Part shown: positions 63,825 through 64,000 of the stretch, piece after piece
Position numbering within the stretch: the first letter of the stretch is position 1
Layout: every line of letters starts with the position of its first letter
Assembly (NCBI GenBank): GCA_035582835.1
Contig: JAYKAV010000933.1
Coordinates: 665,226 to 729,225 of the forward strand
DNA length: 64,000 bases
Source: Phoebastria nigripes
Taxonomy: Eukaryota > Chordata > Aves > Procellariiformes > Diomedeidae
Reading direction: 5' to 3'
Made by a program: the position numbers and the translations under genes
Notes under the pieces: generated by a model
The model's input: only the letters and a program-made list of their open reading frames with translations
What the model was told of the DNA's origin: nothing
Database searches by the model: none

Positions 63825-64000
63825 TAAGGTTCCAGGAGGGCATTGCATAAGTCTCCTTTGAATCATATGTGGCGTTTCATCATAGCATTTGAAAAATATC
63901 AGGGCAAGAAGACATTATGCAGGCATAAATACATTGTCAAAGTAGGTGGAGGTGAGAGCAAACCCCACAAAACTGTTTGTTTCCTATTCCTTTTTATGTA

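Overview
The window is a piece of a bird nuclear chromosome. Evidence: spliced vertebrate genes with GT/AG introns, CpG-island promoters, a CR1 LINE ending in the ATTCTATG repeat typical of birds, and proteins that read as vertebrate orthologues. The gene set FBXL8-HSF4-DNAAF1-HSDL1-MBTPS1 corresponds to human 16q22 plus 16q24, which birds carry together on a chromosome 11-type chromosome (established knowledge). Isolated n bases show a draft assembly. There are no prokaryotic features, CRISPR arrays, rRNA or tRNA genes that I can support.

Layout, left to right. 1-1148: upstream of FBXL8. 1216-2870 (+): FBXL8, an F-box/LRR ubiquitin-ligase adaptor in two coding exons. 4562-28416 (+): HSF4, a heat-shock factor in 13 coding exons (510 aa). 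28.8-32.2 kb: intergenic, with a CTCF-like site near its right end. 32380-32553 (+): an unrecognised 57-aa single-pass membrane microprotein candidate. 33273-47186 (-): DNAAF1, dynein arm assembly factor, 13 coding exons (721 aa from the chosen ATG). 47.7-48.5 kb: a CpG-island bidirectional promoter with a perfect RFX X-box palindrome. 49180-56594 (+): HSDL1, four coding exons (331 aa), with a 2.8-kb 5'-truncated CR1 in its first coding intron. 58.3-59.2 kb: the MBTPS1 promoter, with two NRF1 palindromes and a TCTCGCGAGA element. 60927-63645 (+): the first four coding exons of MBTPS1 (site-1 protease), which runs off the right edge before His and Ser of its catalytic triad.

All exon joins were checked by hand for reading phase. 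HSF4 (1533 nt), DNAAF1 (2166 nt), HSDL1 (996 nt) and FBXL8 (1140 nt) each come out divisible by three, with lengths close to the human proteins as I remember them.

The genes do not form one pathway. FBXL8 and HSF4 are an old tandem pair. DNAAF1 and HSDL1 are divergent from a shared promoter, and HSDL1 and MBTPS1 are tandem, as in mammals. The joint between the HSF4 block and the DNAAF1 block differs from mammals, where TAF1C lies next to DNAAF1. The most interesting points are: HSDL1 with an intact S-Y-K catalytic set where human has Phe, HSF4 with an HSF1-like HR-C segment that mammalian HSF4 is described as lacking, a perfect heat-shock element inside HSF4, the microprotein at the rearranged joint, and a near-perfect 29-bp hairpin in the last HSF4 intron.
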